DNA of 64,000 bases from Clostridia bacterium (GCA_017456015.1 JAFTLL010000004.1:124001-188000); one strand, 5' to 3'. Shown: positions 33,686 to 44,180, counted from the first letter of the stretch. Program-made: numbers and translations. Notes: generated from the letters alone by a model not told the origin.

Positions 33686-36412
33686 CTACTCTATATCCTT
33701 GCCGCAACAACGCTTGTATTTTTTTCCGCTTCCACATGGACAAAGTGCGTTTTTACCGACAACACCCTTGCCTCTTACCGTCCGCGTTTCACCGGTGCCG
33801 GTTTCCTCGGCCACCTTTTCGCGCTTAACTTCCTCCTCGCGCCGGACACGAACCGACAGGCACAGACGGGAGGTGTTTTCCCGAATGGCGTCGGTCATGG
33901 CGCTGAACATATCATAGCTTTCGTTTCGGTATTCCACAACCGGGTCGTGCTGACCGTAGGCGCGCAAACCGATACCGCGCTTTAATTCATCCATATTGTC
34001 AATATGGTCCATCCAATAGGTGTCAACCGAGCGCAACAGCATAACCCGTTCGATTTCACGCATCAGTTCGGCGCCATACTGTTCTTCCCGCTCGGCATAG
34101 ACAGCATCGGCCTTTTCTTTGAGCATATCGGCCACCTGTTCACGGGAAGTGTTGGCCAATTGTTCGGTCGTAAAGTCCAAGTCATCGCCAACCGGAACCC
34201 AACCCGTCAGATATTCTTTTAAACCGGCAAGGTTCCAATTGTCATGCACCACATCATCGGCCAGGAACCGCGCCGCCGCCGAATCAATGGTTTCGTAAAT
34301 CATTTTGTGTATGGATTCTTGGATATCGTCACCATCCAGCACGCGGTTGCGTTGGGCATAAATCAACTCGCGCTGTTTGTTCATAACATCGTCATATTCC
34401 AGCACACTCTTACGAATGGCAAAGTTGCGGCTCTCGACCTTCTGCTGTGCGCCTTCAATCGATTTCGAAAGAATGGCCACTTCCAGCGGCATATCCTCTT
34501 CCACTTTCAGGGTGTCCATCAAGTGGTAAATGCGCTCGCCGCCGAACAGACGCATTAAATCGTCTTCCAGCGAGATAAAGAACCGGCTTTCACCCGGGTC
34601 ACCCTGGCGGCCGGCACGGCCGCGGAGCTGGTTATCGATGCGGCGGGATTCGTGCCGCTCTGTGCCCAAAATATAAAGTCCGCCGGCCGCGCGTACTGCT
34701 TCGGCATCCGGCTCGATTTCGGCCTTATATTTTTCCATATATTTGCGAAATTTTTCTCTGGCAGAAAGAATGTCAGCATTTTCGGTTTCGGAATAGCCCA
34801 CCGCCTCGGAAATGATTTCCTCGGAAATTTCCTCTTTACGCAGCTGTGCCTTCGCAAGGTATTCCGCATTACCGCCCAGCATAATATCGGTGCCGCGCCC
34901 GGCCATATTGGTGGCAATGGTAACGGCATAGGGCTTACCGGCCTGCGCAATGATTTCGGCCTCTTTTTCATGGTGTTTGGCGTTCAGCACATTATGCTTA
35001 ATGCCGCGCTTTTTGAGCATAGAGCTCAACAGCTCGGATTTTTCAATCGTAATGGTGCCGACCAGAACCGGTTGGCCCTTGGCGTGGCATTGCTCGACCG
35101 TATCAATGACCGCGTTGAATTTTGCCTTTTCCGATTTGTAAATCACATCGGGGTTGTCCTTACGGAGTAAAGGCTTGTTGGTCGGGATTTCGACAACATC
35201 CAGCTTATAAATCTCGCGGAATTCCAATTCCTCGGTCATGGCCGTACCGGTCATGCCCGACAGTTTGCTGTACAAGCGGAAAAAGTTTTGGAAGGTTATG
35301 GTTGCCAGCGTCTTGGATTCGTGGGCAACCTTGACCCCCTCCTTGGCCTCAATGGCTTGGTGCAGGCCTTCGTTATAACGGCGGCCAATCATCAAACGGC
35401 CGGTAAACTCATCGACAATAATAATTTCCCCGTCTTTTACAACATAATCCACATCGCGCTTCATAATACCGTAGGCACGAATGGCTTGGTTGATATGATG
35501 GGCAATGGTAATATTGTCCACATCGTTTAAATTCTCAATGCCGAAATATTCTTCGGCCTTTTTTACACCCTGCGGCGTAAGCACACAGGTTTTGGCCTTT
35601 TCGTCTACGACATAATCCCCGTCAAAGGCCTGCTGTTCATCGGTCTGCTTAGAATCGGTTTCGCGCACCTTGTTCATGGTCAAGGAGCGGGCAAAGCGGT
35701 TGGCCTTTAAATACAAATCACTCGATTTGTCCCCTTGCCCCGAAATAATCAGCGGCGTTCTGGCCTCGTCAATCAAAATGGAGTCGACCTCGTCGACAAT
35801 GGCAAAATTATGTCCGCGCTGCACACGGTCTTCCTTATGAATCACCATGTTGTCCCGCAGATAATCAAAGCCTAACTCGTTATTGGTGCAATAGGTGATA
35901 TCGGCCGCGTAGGCGGCGCGCTTTTCCTCGTTGTTCATACCCGGAACAATCAAGCCGACCGAAAGGCCGAGAAAACGGTAAACCTTTCCCATCCACTCAC
36001 TGTCACGCCGGGCAAGGTAATCGTTGACCGTAACGATATGCACGCCCAAGCCCGACAAGGCATTCAAATAGGCCGGCAGGGTGGCAACCAGGGTTTTTCC
36101 TTCACCGGTTTTCATTTCGCTGATGCGCCCCTGATGCAGCACAATGCCACCCAGAATCTGCACCGGAAAATGCTTCATTCCCAGCACGCGCCAGCTTGCC
36201 TCGCGGCAAACGGCAAAGGCCTCGGGCAAAAGCGAGTCCAAAGAAGCGCCTTGGGCAATCCGCTGTTTGAACTCGGCCGTTTTGGCACAAAGTTCTTCGT
36301 CACTCAAACCGGAAATTTCCGGCTCTAAATCCAAAACCGCCTGCTTGATCGGTTCGATACGTTTGATTTCTTTTTCGCTGTAATTTCCGAAAAGTTTTTT
36401 GAGCAAACCCAT
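33686..36412 (-). CDS. secA: Preprotein translocase ATPase SecA
   Basis: Motor of Sec-dependent protein export at the membrane. A 908-residue DEAD-like ATPase: GEGKT Walker A at 103-107, [13 protein letters not shown] near 208, the preprotein cross-linking domain, the second nucleotide-binding fold with [14 protein letters not shown], and a C-terminal zinc/SecB motif [21 protein letters not shown] at 36412 after TAGGAGTT. First gene of the long leftward series that runs to the nif3-like gene. Confidence 0.99.
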   Translation of the reverse strand: MGLLKKLFGNYSEKEIKRIEPIKQAVLDLEPEISGLSDEELCAKTAEFKQRIAQGASLDSLLPEAFAVCREASWRVLGMKHFPVQILGGIVLHQGRISEMKTGEGKTLVATLPAYLNALSGLGVHIVTVNDYLARRDSEWMGKVYRFLGLSVGLIVPGMNNEEKRAAYAADITYCTNNELGFDYLRDNMVIHKEDRVQRGHNFAIVDEVDSILIDEARTPLIISGQGDKSSDLYLKANRFARSLTMNKVRETDSKQTDEQQAFDGDYVVDEKAKTCVLTPQGVKKAEEYFGIENLNDVDNITIAHHINQAIRAYGIMKRDVDYVVKDGEIIIVDEFTGRLMIGRRYNEGLHQAIEAKEGVKVAHESKTLATITFQNFFRLYSKLSGMTGTAMTEELEFREIYKLDVVEIPTNKPLLRKDNPDVIYKSEKAKFNAVIDTVEQCHAKGQPVLVGTITIEKSELLSSMLKKRGIKHNVLNAKHHEKEAEIIAQAGKPYAVTIATNMAGRGTDIMLGGNAEYLAKAQLRKEEISEEIISEAVGYSETENADILSAREKFRKYMEKYKAEIEPDAEAVRAAGGLYILGTERHESRRIDNQLRGRAGRQGDPGESRFFISLEDDLMRLFGGERIYHLMDTLKVEEDMPLEVAILSKSIEGAQQKVESRNFAIRKSVLEYDDVMNKQRELIYAQRNRVLDGDDIQESIHKMIYETIDSAAARFLADDVVHDNWNLAGLKEYLTGWVPVGDDLDFTTEQLANTSREQVADMLKEKADAVYAEREEQYGAELMREIERVMLLRSVDTYWMDHIDNMDELKRGIGLRAYGQHDPVVEYRNESYDMFSAMTDAIRENTSRLCLSVRVRREEEVKREKVAEETGTGETRTVRGKGVVGKNALCPCGSGKKYKRCCGKDIE

Positions 36413-36547
36413 TCTATAAACTCCTAAAAATAAAAAGTTTCCACCACATTATCGTATACAAAGTTATTATACTATATTTTCATAGAAAAGAAAAGCCTTT
36501 TTTTCAAATAATTCCAAGGGATTTTGCGGTTTTTTCTGCGAAAATTA

Positions 36548-36579
36548 CAAAAAAACACGCCCTGCAAAAACAGGGCGTG
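36548..36579 (-). terminator. spoIIE terminator
   Basis: Nine-bp stem CACGCCCTG/CAGGGCGTG (36556-36564, 36571-36579), leftward followed by TTTTTTTG. Confidence 0.9.
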
Positions 36580-36588
36580 CAAAAGCAT

Positions 36589-38889
36589 TTATATCGCGTG
36601 TTCCACCATAAGGGCAATGACCGTAATATCGTCCTCGTGTCCGTCGTTTCGTCGGCGGCGCGCCGTTTCGGCAATATGCTCGGCCAGCTTTTGAGCCGAG
36701 CGCCCGGTATAGGCCAAAAGCTCGCTTGTCACCCAGTCGTCCTGCTCAACCATCACGCCGTCCGACATCATCAGCAGAATATCGCCGGCCTTCAACTGAA
36801 TGCTTGCTTTGTCAAAGGCGGCATCCCGTAAAATGCCAATCGGCAAACAGTTGCAGCGGGCAATGCCGACCCGTCCGCTGCGCAATGCGTAGGTCGGTCC
36901 GGCACCGGCCTTTCTCAATTCGCAGACACCGCTGAACAAATCCAAGCAGGAGATGTCAAGTGTGGCCAAGGATTCATCGGTCGAACGGAACATCATGGCC
37001 GAATTGACGATTTTCAGCGAACAGTCATATCCGAAGCCCGACCGCAGCAGCCGCGACATTAAAGCAGAAGCCATGGCCGAATCGACCGCCGCGCGGCCGC
37101 CGGTACCCATACCGTCACTCAACACCGTAATAAACCGTCCGCGCCCGTCGTAAAAGTTTTCGCTTGTATCGCCGCAGACAAGATTGTTTTTGTAATTGAT
37201 ATGTGCCACGCCGCAATCGACCGAGAGCCGCGCCTTTTCGGTCACCGTGACAAAAAAGGCCTCGCCCACCCGGTTTACGGCCGGCGGCTCCATCTCGCGA
37301 CCGCATACCCCCGAAATAACCGTCATGATTTTGGCGCGGTTAATGGGCATTTGCGGCGGCTCGGCCAGCTTGATTTCGACCGTAATCCGGCCGTATTTGT
37401 CGGTTACACAGCCACAGTACTCCGCCGAAATGCCGATTTGCCGAAGTGCGCCGGCAATTTCATCGGCCTTGGCGATATCGTAGGATTGCGAGGTGTTGAT
37501 TTCCTCCTCCAAATCGCGTAGCATATCCGAAATCCCGTTGAACTGGTCGGCGACAATCTGCCGCATTTCCTCCACCCGCTGTTCGGCCGCACGTTTGTTT
37601 AAAAAACGGCGGTAATTGCGGTATAGGGAGTTTTCAACCTTTTCCCGGCGAATGCAATGCTCATTAAAGCTGACCGGCATATCCTCAAAGCTGATGCTGC
37701 GATTGTGTTTTACCGCCTCACTCATAGAAACCAGGGCGGCCACCGTATCGGCCTTATTGCGCTCCCAGCAATAGGTGCACATATTGCAACCGCGGCAAGC
37801 CTCCTTTTCCACCCGATTTAATACCGCTTCAAAGGTCATGCTGTTTTTTTCGGTCAGTTTTTGCCCTACATCCTCCACCGTACGGGAAACCCCATTTAAA
37901 GAGGCGGCGGCAAACCCTAAGCGCATGACAATCGACTTGCGCAATCCGTCCAGCTCGGGCAATTGTACCGGCGGTGCGAAAACCACCGCGATTTTGGCCG
38001 TAATATTTCTGGGAATCACAATGAAAATAAAGGCCGCGGCCGCCGCTTCGGTCAACAGAACAAGGTAAATGGTATGGAACTGATTCAAGGCGCCGCCGAC
38101 CGCAACGCTTAAAACAAAAAAGCCCGCAACCGCCAGGTTCCCGACCGGCGCACTCAACGCGGCAAGCAAGCCACCAACGGCAACCACAAAGGAAATGTCC
38201 GGACTGCCGCTGACCCACATCGAAACGCCGACCACCACCGCGCAAATGGTACCGTAGCCGGTTTTTCCGAAGCGGGCGGCGTACAGCACCGTAAGCATGG
38301 CCGCAATCCGGCCGACCGAAATCAGCGAAATCTGCACCGGATAAAGCCCCAGCAAGCAGATATTCAGCGTAAACAAAAAGGAGATGACCCCTTCATTGTC
38401 CTTAAAGGCTTGTCCCTGCCCCAAATAGCGGAAAAAGGAAAAGACAAAAAAGGCGAAAACCGCCGTAATAACCGCCTCGCTTGCCGCCTTTAAAACACCA
38501 GGAAAAGAGTTCTCAGTCGTGACCAGATTGGTCATGAGCACCGTAGCAAAAGAGGTAAACATCATGGCATATGCATTTTGCGAGGCTTTTATGTTCTTAA
38601 TGATAAAACGAATCAGCACCGTAGAAGTCAGCGCCGCCAAGTATTTAAACTGGCCGCCGAAAATCGTGCCGATAAAATAGCAGACAAAGGCGCCTGTACC
38701 GGTGGCAAACATACACTCATAGGGTACGCCGGCCGCCAAAACCACCCCCAGAGGTGACATTTGCTCCATCAACTGTACATCGGCACACAAAAAACCCAAT
38801 GCAAGAAACGCCATCTGCCGCGCAACGCTGAGCACCAGTTGTCCCACCTCTGCCATCCCTGCCCTGCTTTGTTTTACACTTTCTCTCAT
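36589..38889 (-). CDS. spoIIE: Stage II sporulation protein E (PP2C phosphatase)
   Basis: Dephosphorylates SpoIIAA to release sigma-F in the forespore, and takes part in polar septation. A 766-residue protein: about ten N-terminal TM helices (20-310), a Cys cluster CRGCNMCTYCW near 365 seen in clostridial SpoIIE, a coiled regulatory segment, then the PP2C domain with VLSDGMGTGGRAA (metal-binding Asp) near 580 and EDDITVIAL at the end. The ATG at 38889 has GTAGG 8 nt upstream; one 9 nt further upstream is too close to it. Diagnostic of an endospore former. Confidence 0.96.
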   Translation of the reverse strand: MRESVKQSRAGMAEVGQLVLSVARQMAFLALGFLCADVQLMEQMSPLGVVLAAGVPYECMFATGTGAFVCYFIGTIFGGQFKYLAALTSTVLIRFIIKNIKASQNAYAMMFTSFATVLMTNLVTTENSFPGVLKAASEAVITAVFAFFVFSFFRYLGQGQAFKDNEGVISFLFTLNICLLGLYPVQISLISVGRIAAMLTVLYAARFGKTGYGTICAVVVGVSMWVSGSPDISFVVAVGGLLAALSAPVGNLAVAGFFVLSVAVGGALNQFHTIYLVLLTEAAAAAFIFIVIPRNITAKIAVVFAPPVQLPELDGLRKSIVMRLGFAAASLNGVSRTVEDVGQKLTEKNSMTFEAVLNRVEKEACRGCNMCTYCWERNKADTVAALVSMSEAVKHNRSISFEDMPVSFNEHCIRREKVENSLYRNYRRFLNKRAAEQRVEEMRQIVADQFNGISDMLRDLEEEINTSQSYDIAKADEIAGALRQIGISAEYCGCVTDKYGRITVEIKLAEPPQMPINRAKIMTVISGVCGREMEPPAVNRVGEAFFVTVTEKARLSVDCGVAHINYKNNLVCGDTSENFYDGRGRFITVLSDGMGTGGRAAVDSAMASALMSRLLRSGFGYDCSLKIVNSAMMFRSTDESLATLDISCLDLFSGVCELRKAGAGPTYALRSGRVGIARCNCLPIGILRDAAFDKASIQLKAGDILLMMSDGVMVEQDDWVTSELLAYTGRSAQKLAEHIAETARRRRNDGHEDDITVIALMVEHAI

Positions 38890-39016
38890 TTTTTGCATCC
38901 TACCTTTTTATTTCCGTGCAGATTTTTTCTTTCATTATAATGCAATTGAAAGATGGTTTTTGTCGCTTTGGGCAGGGCGGTTTTGGCAATATTTTAAAAT
39001 ATCGAGGCGGTAAGTA

Positions 39017-39044
39017 TTGAAAAAAGACGATTTTGGTATATAAT
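39017..39044 (+). promoter_or_regulatory. Promoter of the Mrp-type ATPase gene
   Basis: TTGAAA, 16-nt spacer, TATAAT; 32 nt before the ATG. Confidence 0.75.
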
Positions 39045-39075
39045 AAATACATAAATTTTCGGAGGCATCAAAGTT

Positions 39076-39894
39076 ATGAGTGAGTGTACCCACGATTGCA
39101 GCTCCTGTTCGCAGGACTGTGCATCCAGAAAACCCCAAAAAGCCGCCTTGAATCCAAGCAGCCGGGTAAAGAAAGTCATCGGTGTCGTCAGCGGCAAAGG
39201 CGGCGTAGGAAAATCAACCGTTACCGCCATGCTGGCCGTTTTAATGCATCGAAAGGGCTATAAGGTCGGTATTTTAGATGCCGATATTACCGGTCCTTCC
39301 ATTCCCAAACTGTTCGGTATCAAGCCGGGTGCGCAGCAGACCGAAGCCGGCATTTTACCTGCTGTAACTGCACAAGGTATAAAAATTATGTCCATTAACC
39401 TGCTTTTGCAGGATGAGGAATCGCCGGTTGTATGGCGCGGTCCGGTTATCGGCGGTGCGGTTTCCCAGTTTTGGACCGACGTTTGCTGGGGCGAGCTGGA
39501 TTATATGTTTATCGATATGCCGCCCGGCACCGGTGATGTGCCGCTGACGGTTTATCAATCTCTGCCGCTCGACGGCATTGTGATTGTCACCTCGCCGCAG
39601 GATTTGGTCTCGCTGATTGTAAAAAAGGCCTACAACATGGCCGCCATGATGGAGATTCCCGTATTGGGAATTGTAGAAAACATGAGTTATTTTGTTTGTC
39701 CCGATTGCGGCAAGCCGCATGAGATTTTCGGCAAGAGCCGCAGTCATGAACTGGCAGGCGAACTGCAAACCCTTCTGTTGGGTAAAATGCCGATTGACCC
39801 GGCGCTCACCGCCTTGGCCGACGACGGCCGTTTTGAGGAAACCGAAGCCGATTATCTGCTCGGCGCGGCCGACCTCATCGAAACCCTGCAATAA
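39076..39894 (+). CDS. Mrp/NBP35 family iron-sulfur carrier ATPase
   Basis: A 272-residue P-loop protein of the Mrp/ApbC/NBP35 family that scaffolds or delivers Fe-S clusters. The N-terminal cysteines 4, 8, 11 and 15 (CTHDCSSCSQDC) resemble the NBP35 cluster site; the deviant Walker A SGKGGVGKST is at 40-49; DMPPGTGD follows near 155; and a C-terminal CPDC gives the bridging CxxC. Cys-rich N-termini of this type are common in anaerobic Clostridia. CGGAGG precedes the ATG. Likely serves the many Fe-S enzymes of this anaerobe (PflA, NrdG). Confidence 0.92.
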   Translation: MSECTHDCSSCSQDCASRKPQKAALNPSSRVKKVIGVVSGKGGVGKSTVTAMLAVLMHRKGYKVGILDADITGPSIPKLFGIKPGAQQTEAGILPAVTAQGIKIMSINLLLQDEESPVVWRGPVIGGAVSQFWTDVCWGELDYMFIDMPPGTGDVPLTVYQSLPLDGIVIVTSPQDLVSLIVKKAYNMAAMMEIPVLGIVENMSYFVCPDCGKPHEIFGKSRSHELAGELQTLLLGKMPIDPALTALADDGRFEETEADYLLGAADLIETLQ

Positions 39895-39896
39895 AA

Positions 39897-39936
39897 AAAG
39901 GAGAATTTGCTTTTTTCGAGCAATTTCTCCTTTTTT
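39897..39936. terminator. Terminator after the Mrp-type gene
   Basis: Stem AAAGGAGAAxTTGCT/AGCAAxTTCTCCTTT with one mismatch, TTTTTT after it; A-run on the left lets it serve the converging HD gene. Confidence 0.9.
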
Positions 39937-39961
39937 ATATAAGATAATAGCAAAAGACTCT

Positions 39962-40537
39962 TTATCCTTTGGTTTGGCTGTCCAGCGGGAGAGAAAAGCT
40001 GGGCAAAAACTCCTCTAAAAACACCCGAACCGCCGGTAGGTCTATTTCACGGATGGTCGCCTCTGTTGCTTTTTTTGCTTCGGCAAACTCCCGGTTTCCG
40101 AGGCTGATTTCATCGTTGCACTTGATGAGCGCTTGAATTTTATCTGCCGCGTGTATTAAGGGCTGTAAGGCCGGGTCGGGCTCAAAAATATCGGTAAATT
40201 CGCCGCACAAATCCTCCGGCAAAAGGGCAAGCAGATTGTCCTGGGCCTCCCTTTCAATTTGCCGGTAAGCGGCCTTGATTTGCGGATTGCAGTATTTGAC
40301 CGGTGTCGGCAAATCACCGGTGATGATTTCGGGAGCATCATGGAACATAGCGGCCACCGCAACTTTTTCCGCGTTGTAATTCGCACCGAACCGCCGGTTG
40401 GAAATCACGGCCAGCGCGTGTGCGATAAAGGCAACCTCCAAGGAATGTTCGGCAAGGTTTTCACTGAACATATTGCGCATCAGCGACCAACGCTCAATAT
40501 TGCGCATTCTGAAAAGCATCGCATAAAAATGGCTCAT
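39962..40537 (-). CDS. HD-domain 5'-deoxynucleotidase (YfbR-like)
   Basis: A 191-residue HD-domain phosphohydrolase resembling E. coli YfbR, which dephosphorylates deoxynucleoside 5'-monophosphates. Metal ligands: His in ENLAEHSLEVAFIAH, the HD pair in AAMFHDAPEIITGDLPTPVK, and the distal Asp in IHAADKIQAL. The ATG at 40537 is 8 nt after GAGGG; the ATG 15 nt upstream overlaps that SD. It fits with the other dNMP enzymes of the window (dCMP deaminase, dUTPase). Confidence 0.87.
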   Translation of the reverse strand: MSHFYAMLFRMRNIERWSLMRNMFSENLAEHSLEVAFIAHALAVISNRRFGANYNAEKVAVAAMFHDAPEIITGDLPTPVKYCNPQIKAAYRQIEREAQDNLLALLPEDLCGEFTDIFEPDPALQPLIHAADKIQALIKCNDEISLGNREFAEAKKATEATIREIDLPAVRVFLEEFLPSFSLPLDSQTKG

Positions 40538-40567
40538 TGTTTCATCCCTCATATTTTAAATCTATCA

Positions 40568-40601
40568 TTGAATATTATAACACGAACTGCTATAATAGCA
40601 A
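40568..40601. promoter_or_regulatory. Overlapping divergent promoters (yfhO and HD gene)
   Basis: Plus strand TTGAAT-N17-TATAAT (40568-40596). Minus strand TTGCTA (40601-40596)-N16-TATAAT (40579-40574). The two occupy the same DNA face to face, so RNA polymerase can serve only one at a time. Confidence 0.75.
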
Positions 40602-40630
40602 TAGGAAAATTAAGATAGGAAGTGTAGCGC

Positions 40631-43297
40631 ATGGAACCGACCGTCGTCTTAAAACCGAAAAAAGAATTGCATTGGCAAACCTTTTTAACGGCCTTGGGCG
40701 TTGCCGCCCTAATTTTTCTGCCCTTTGTTATTAAGGACCGCGGCTATTTCCTTTTCTACGGGGATTTCAATGTGCAGCAAATCCCGTTCTATCAAATGTG
40801 CCATGCGGCGGTACGCAACGGCGATATTTTCTGGAACTGGGGCACCGACCTCGGTGTGAACTTTATCGGCTCTTACAGCTTTTATCTGTTGGGCAGTCCC
40901 TTTTTCTGGTTTACCTTACTTTTCCCCAACGCGGCTGTGCCCTACCTGATGGCGCCCCTGCTGGTTTTAAAATTCGCGCTGGCCGCCTTTACCGCCTATT
41001 TTTATATTCGCCGATTTACCCACAAGCCGCAAACCGCCATGCTGGCGGCCTTGCTTTATGCCTTTTCGGGTTTCTCGGTCTACAACGTATTTTTCAATCA
41101 CTTCCACGAGGCCATCATTTTCTTCCCTTTGCTTTTGCTGGGACTGGAAATGCTGATTACCGAAAACCGCAAGGGCGTTTTCGCACTCTGTGTTTTTATA
41201 TGCGCTCTTTCCAATTATTTCTTTTTCTTCGGCATGGTGGTCTTTACCGTTATTTACTGGATTGTACGCACCTGCGGACGCTGCTACAAGCAGAGCGTCG
41301 GCCGCTTCTTCCTCATGCTGTTTGAAGCGCTGTTGGGTGTGGCCATGGCTGCGGTCATTTTATTGCCCTCTTTTTACGCTGTCATTCAGAATTCCCGTGT
41401 CGGTAGTATTTCCTATGGGTGGAATGCCTGGGTATATGGCAAAGAACAAATTTACCTTAACATTTTGCAATGCTTTTTCTTCCCACCGGACATTCCGGCG
41501 CGTCCCGTCTTTTTCCCCGGTGCAGAGGTAAAATGGGCGAGCCTGGGCGGCTGGTTGCCCTTGTTCGGCATGACCGGCGTCATTGCCTTTATGCAGGCGA
41601 AAAAAGGACATTGGGCGCGGCGCATCATTTGCATTTCAGCCTTTATGGCGCTTGTCCCGATTCTCAATAGCGCCTTTTATATGTTTAACTCGGCCTATTA
41701 TGCCCGGTGGTTTTATATGCCGATTTTGATTATGTGCGTAGCAACCGCTCTGGCAATCGATGACCGTTCTATCGAATGGGACAGTGCCTTCCGCTGGACC
41801 TTTATCATCACCTTTGCCGCCGCGGCCATCATCGGTATCTTCCCCAGCGAAGTGACCGACGGCAAAGTGACAAAGTGGGGGCTTTTTACCGAGCCCGAAA
41901 ACCAAACCTATCTGCTGCGCTTTTGGATAACCTGCGCCATCGCATTACTGTGTTTAATTATTCTGAAAAGCCTGCTGGGATTTTTGCGCGAGCGAAAAAG
42001 ACAGTTTCTTACCTCGGCGCTCTGTCTTGTTTGCATGGTTTCGGTTGTGTATAGCGTGTATTTTATCGCCTGCGGCAAACAGCACTCCCATACGAATTCG
42101 GTTATGCTCGACCAGCTGGTTGAGGGCGAACTGGATTTGGGACAGGACGAGGAGACCTTCCGGATTGATGTGTATGACGGGGTCGACAACACCGGAATGT
42201 ACCTCGGCTTATACAGCATCAATACCTTCCATTCGATTGTACCGGGTTCGGTGATTGAGTTTTACGAATATGTGGGCGAGGAGCGTAATGTCGCAAGCCG
42301 CCCCTCAACCGATACGGTTGCTATCCGCAGTCTGCTTTCGGTAAAATACCTTTTGAACAACACCCTGACCGGCGAGGCCTTTGAAGACGAAAACGGCGAA
42401 ACCGAAATGCCGGGGTTCAGCTATTATAAAACCGACAATCAGTTTAAAATTTACAGCAACGAAAACTATATTCCGCTCGGCTTTGTTTACGACTATTATA
42501 TGACCAAGGAACAATGCGAGCGTTTTGGCGAAAGTTACCGCGATGATATGATGCTTAAAGCCCTGCTGCTGGACCAAGAACAGATTGAAGCTTATAAAAA
42601 CATTTTGACCTGCGTCGACGAGAGCGATGCATTCAACAACATTTACAACGAAGGTGACGAAGCCGACTATTATTCGATAGACGAGTATTTCAGCGCAGAT
42701 ACCGTACGCGAGGATTGCGCCGAACTGCGGCAAAACGCTTCCTATAACTTTGTTCACAGCAGTCGCGGTTTCAGTTGTACCATGGATTTAAAGAACAAAA
42801 ACCTGGTCTTTTTCTCGGTCCCCTATGAAGAGGGCTGGACCGCCTATGTCAACGGCAAACCGGCAAAAATCGAAAAGGTGAATGTCGGCTTTATGGCAGT
42901 GCTGGCCGATGCCGGTGTAAATGAAATCGAGTTTGTTTACACAACACCGGGATTGAAGATCGGTGTCTGTATTTCGATTGCGGCCTTTGTGCTTTTCCTT
43001 TTGTATGCGACCATCGGTTATTTTTACGGCAAAAAGCATCCCCGGCACCCCGACTATCCGGAAGGCGAAGCATTGCAAGCGCTGTGGGCGGCATATGACG
43101 CCGCCGATACCGAAGCGCAGGAATTGGAGGATTTGCAGGAGGACCTGTATTTCGGTACCAAGCAGTCCGAGCAAGATGACGAGAGCGAGGAATTTTCTCT
43201 TAAATACCGCACCCATCTGGGCGGCTTTACGATTGACGATTCCTTTTTAAAAGATTTGAACAAACCGGAAAAAAATGACGAGCCGGAGGAAGAATAA
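40631..43297 (+). CDS. YfhO family membrane protein (GT-C-like glycosyltransferase)
   Basis: An 888-residue protein with about 12-13 TM helices in the N-terminal 500 residues, a soluble extracytoplasmic domain (about 480-750), a last TM near 780 and an acidic cytoplasmic tail. GYFLFYGDFNVQQIPFYQ and LGVNFIGSYSFYLLGSPFFW are the YfhO signature. In B. subtilis YfhO acts with a CsbB-type enzyme to decorate lipoteichoic acid with GlcNAc; a similar wall-polymer role is plausible. The stop shares its A with the rsmE ATG (TAATG), so the two are co-translated. Confidence 0.88.
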   Translation: MEPTVVLKPKKELHWQTFLTALGVAALIFLPFVIKDRGYFLFYGDFNVQQIPFYQMCHAAVRNGDIFWNWGTDLGVNFIGSYSFYLLGSPFFWFTLLFPNAAVPYLMAPLLVLKFALAAFTAYFYIRRFTHKPQTAMLAALLYAFSGFSVYNVFFNHFHEAIIFFPLLLLGLEMLITENRKGVFALCVFICALSNYFFFFGMVVFTVIYWIVRTCGRCYKQSVGRFFLMLFEALLGVAMAAVILLPSFYAVIQNSRVGSISYGWNAWVYGKEQIYLNILQCFFFPPDIPARPVFFPGAEVKWASLGGWLPLFGMTGVIAFMQAKKGHWARRIICISAFMALVPILNSAFYMFNSAYYARWFYMPILIMCVATALAIDDRSIEWDSAFRWTFIITFAAAAIIGIFPSEVTDGKVTKWGLFTEPENQTYLLRFWITCAIALLCLIILKSLLGFLRERKRQFLTSALCLVCMVSVVYSVYFIACGKQHSHTNSVMLDQLVEGELDLGQDEETFRIDVYDGVDNTGMYLGLYSINTFHSIVPGSVIEFYEYVGEERNVASRPSTDTVAIRSLLSVKYLLNNTLTGEAFEDENGETEMPGFSYYKTDNQFKIYSNENYIPLGFVYDYYMTKEQCERFGESYRDDMMLKALLLDQEQIEAYKNILTCVDESDAFNNIYNEGDEADYYSIDEYFSADTVREDCAELRQNASYNFVHSSRGFSCTMDLKNKNLVFFSVPYEEGWTAYVNGKPAKIEKVNVGFMAVLADAGVNEIEFVYTTPGLKIGVCISIAAFVLFLLYATIGYFYGKKHPRHPDYPEGEALQALWAAYDAADTEAQELEDLQEDLYFGTKQSEQDDESEEFSLKYRTHLGGFTIDDSFLKDLNKPEKNDEPEEE

Positions 43298-44022
43298 TGC
43301 CGCGATTTTTCAAAGAAAATTTTGAATCAGAGCCCATCATCACCGGCGCAGATGCCGCACATATTGCAAAATCCCTGCGCATGAAGCCGGGTGAAGAGGT
43401 GGTGGTCTGCGACACCCATGGGGTTGACTACCTCTGCAAAATTTCCTCTCTCTCCCCAGAAGAGGTCGCGCTGGAAATCCGGCAAAAAACCGAAACGGTC
43501 AGCGAGCCGACCGTGTTTACAACCCTTTTTGTCTGCCTGCCGAAGGGGGATAAAATGGACGGCATCATAAAGCAGGCGGTAGAATTGGGTGTCTGTGAAA
43601 TCGTGCCGATGCTGTCCACCCGTTGTGTGGCAAGGCCGGATGCGCGTGCGGCAGTCAAAAAGCAGGAGCGGTATCAAAAAATCGCAAATGAGGCGGCCGG
43701 ACAAAGTGGCCGCGGCATTTTGCCGACAGTACGCCCCTTTGTTTCGCTGAAAGATTGTGCCGCCGCTATAAAAAATTTTGACCGTGCACTCTTCTTTTAT
43801 GAAAAGGGCGGCGCACCGATAGATAGCCTTCCGATGCAAGCCGGAGAGCGCATTGCTCTGATTACCGGCTGCGAGGGCGGCTTTGACCCGGCCGAGGCGG
43901 CACTGTTACAAAACAACGGTGCGGTTGCGCTGACTTTGGGGCCTCGCATTTTGCGCGCTGAAACGGCGCCGGCTGCCGCGTTGAGCGCTGTCATGCTGCT
44001 GACCGGAAATTTCGGTGCTTGA
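43297..44022 (+). CDS. rsmE: 16S rRNA (uracil1498-N3)-methyltransferase
   Basis: Methylates U1498 of 16S rRNA. A 241-residue SPOUT-fold protein with an N-terminal PUA-like domain (MPRFFKENF) and C-terminal knot: LPKGDKMDGIIKQAVELGV, IANEAAGQSGR and the SAM-binding ITGCEGGFDPAE plus LGPRILRAETAP. Coupled to yfhO. Its TGA stop lies inside the -35 box of the thiT riboswitch promoter. Confidence 0.95.
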   Translation: MPRFFKENFESEPIITGADAAHIAKSLRMKPGEEVVVCDTHGVDYLCKISSLSPEEVALEIRQKTETVSEPTVFTTLFVCLPKGDKMDGIIKQAVELGVCEIVPMLSTRCVARPDARAAVKKQERYQKIANEAAGQSGRGILPTVRPFVSLKDCAAAIKNFDRALFFYEKGGAPIDSLPMQAGERIALITGCEGGFDPAEAALLQNNGAVALTLGPRILRAETAPAAALSAVMLLTGNFGA

Positions 44023-44048
44023 CAAAGTCTTTTTGTTTGTGCTATACT
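44019..44048 (+). promoter_or_regulatory. thiT promoter
   Basis: TTGACA (44019-44024), 18-nt spacer, TATACT (44043-44048). The -35 overlaps the rsmE stop codon. Confidence 0.75.
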
Positions 44049-44077
44049 TTTTAAAACTGCATAAGTGAGCATATGAT

Positions 44078-44180
44078 GCTTGCGATAGGGGAGCTGGTAA
44101 TTCAGCCGGCTGAGATGGTGCGTTGTCGCATCGGACCCTTGAACCTGATTCGGATAATGCCGACGTAGGGAGTGTACCGT
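44078..44180 (+). promoter_or_regulatory. TPP riboswitch (THI element)
   Basis: Contains the conserved aptamer pieces in order: GGGGAGCTGG, CCGGCTGAGATGG with CTGAGA of the pyrimidine-sensor loop, ACCCTTGAACCTGATTCGG, and GATAATGCCGACGTAGGGA. Binding of thiamine pyrophosphate should favour the terminator hairpin just downstream and switch off thiT. Confidence 0.96.
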
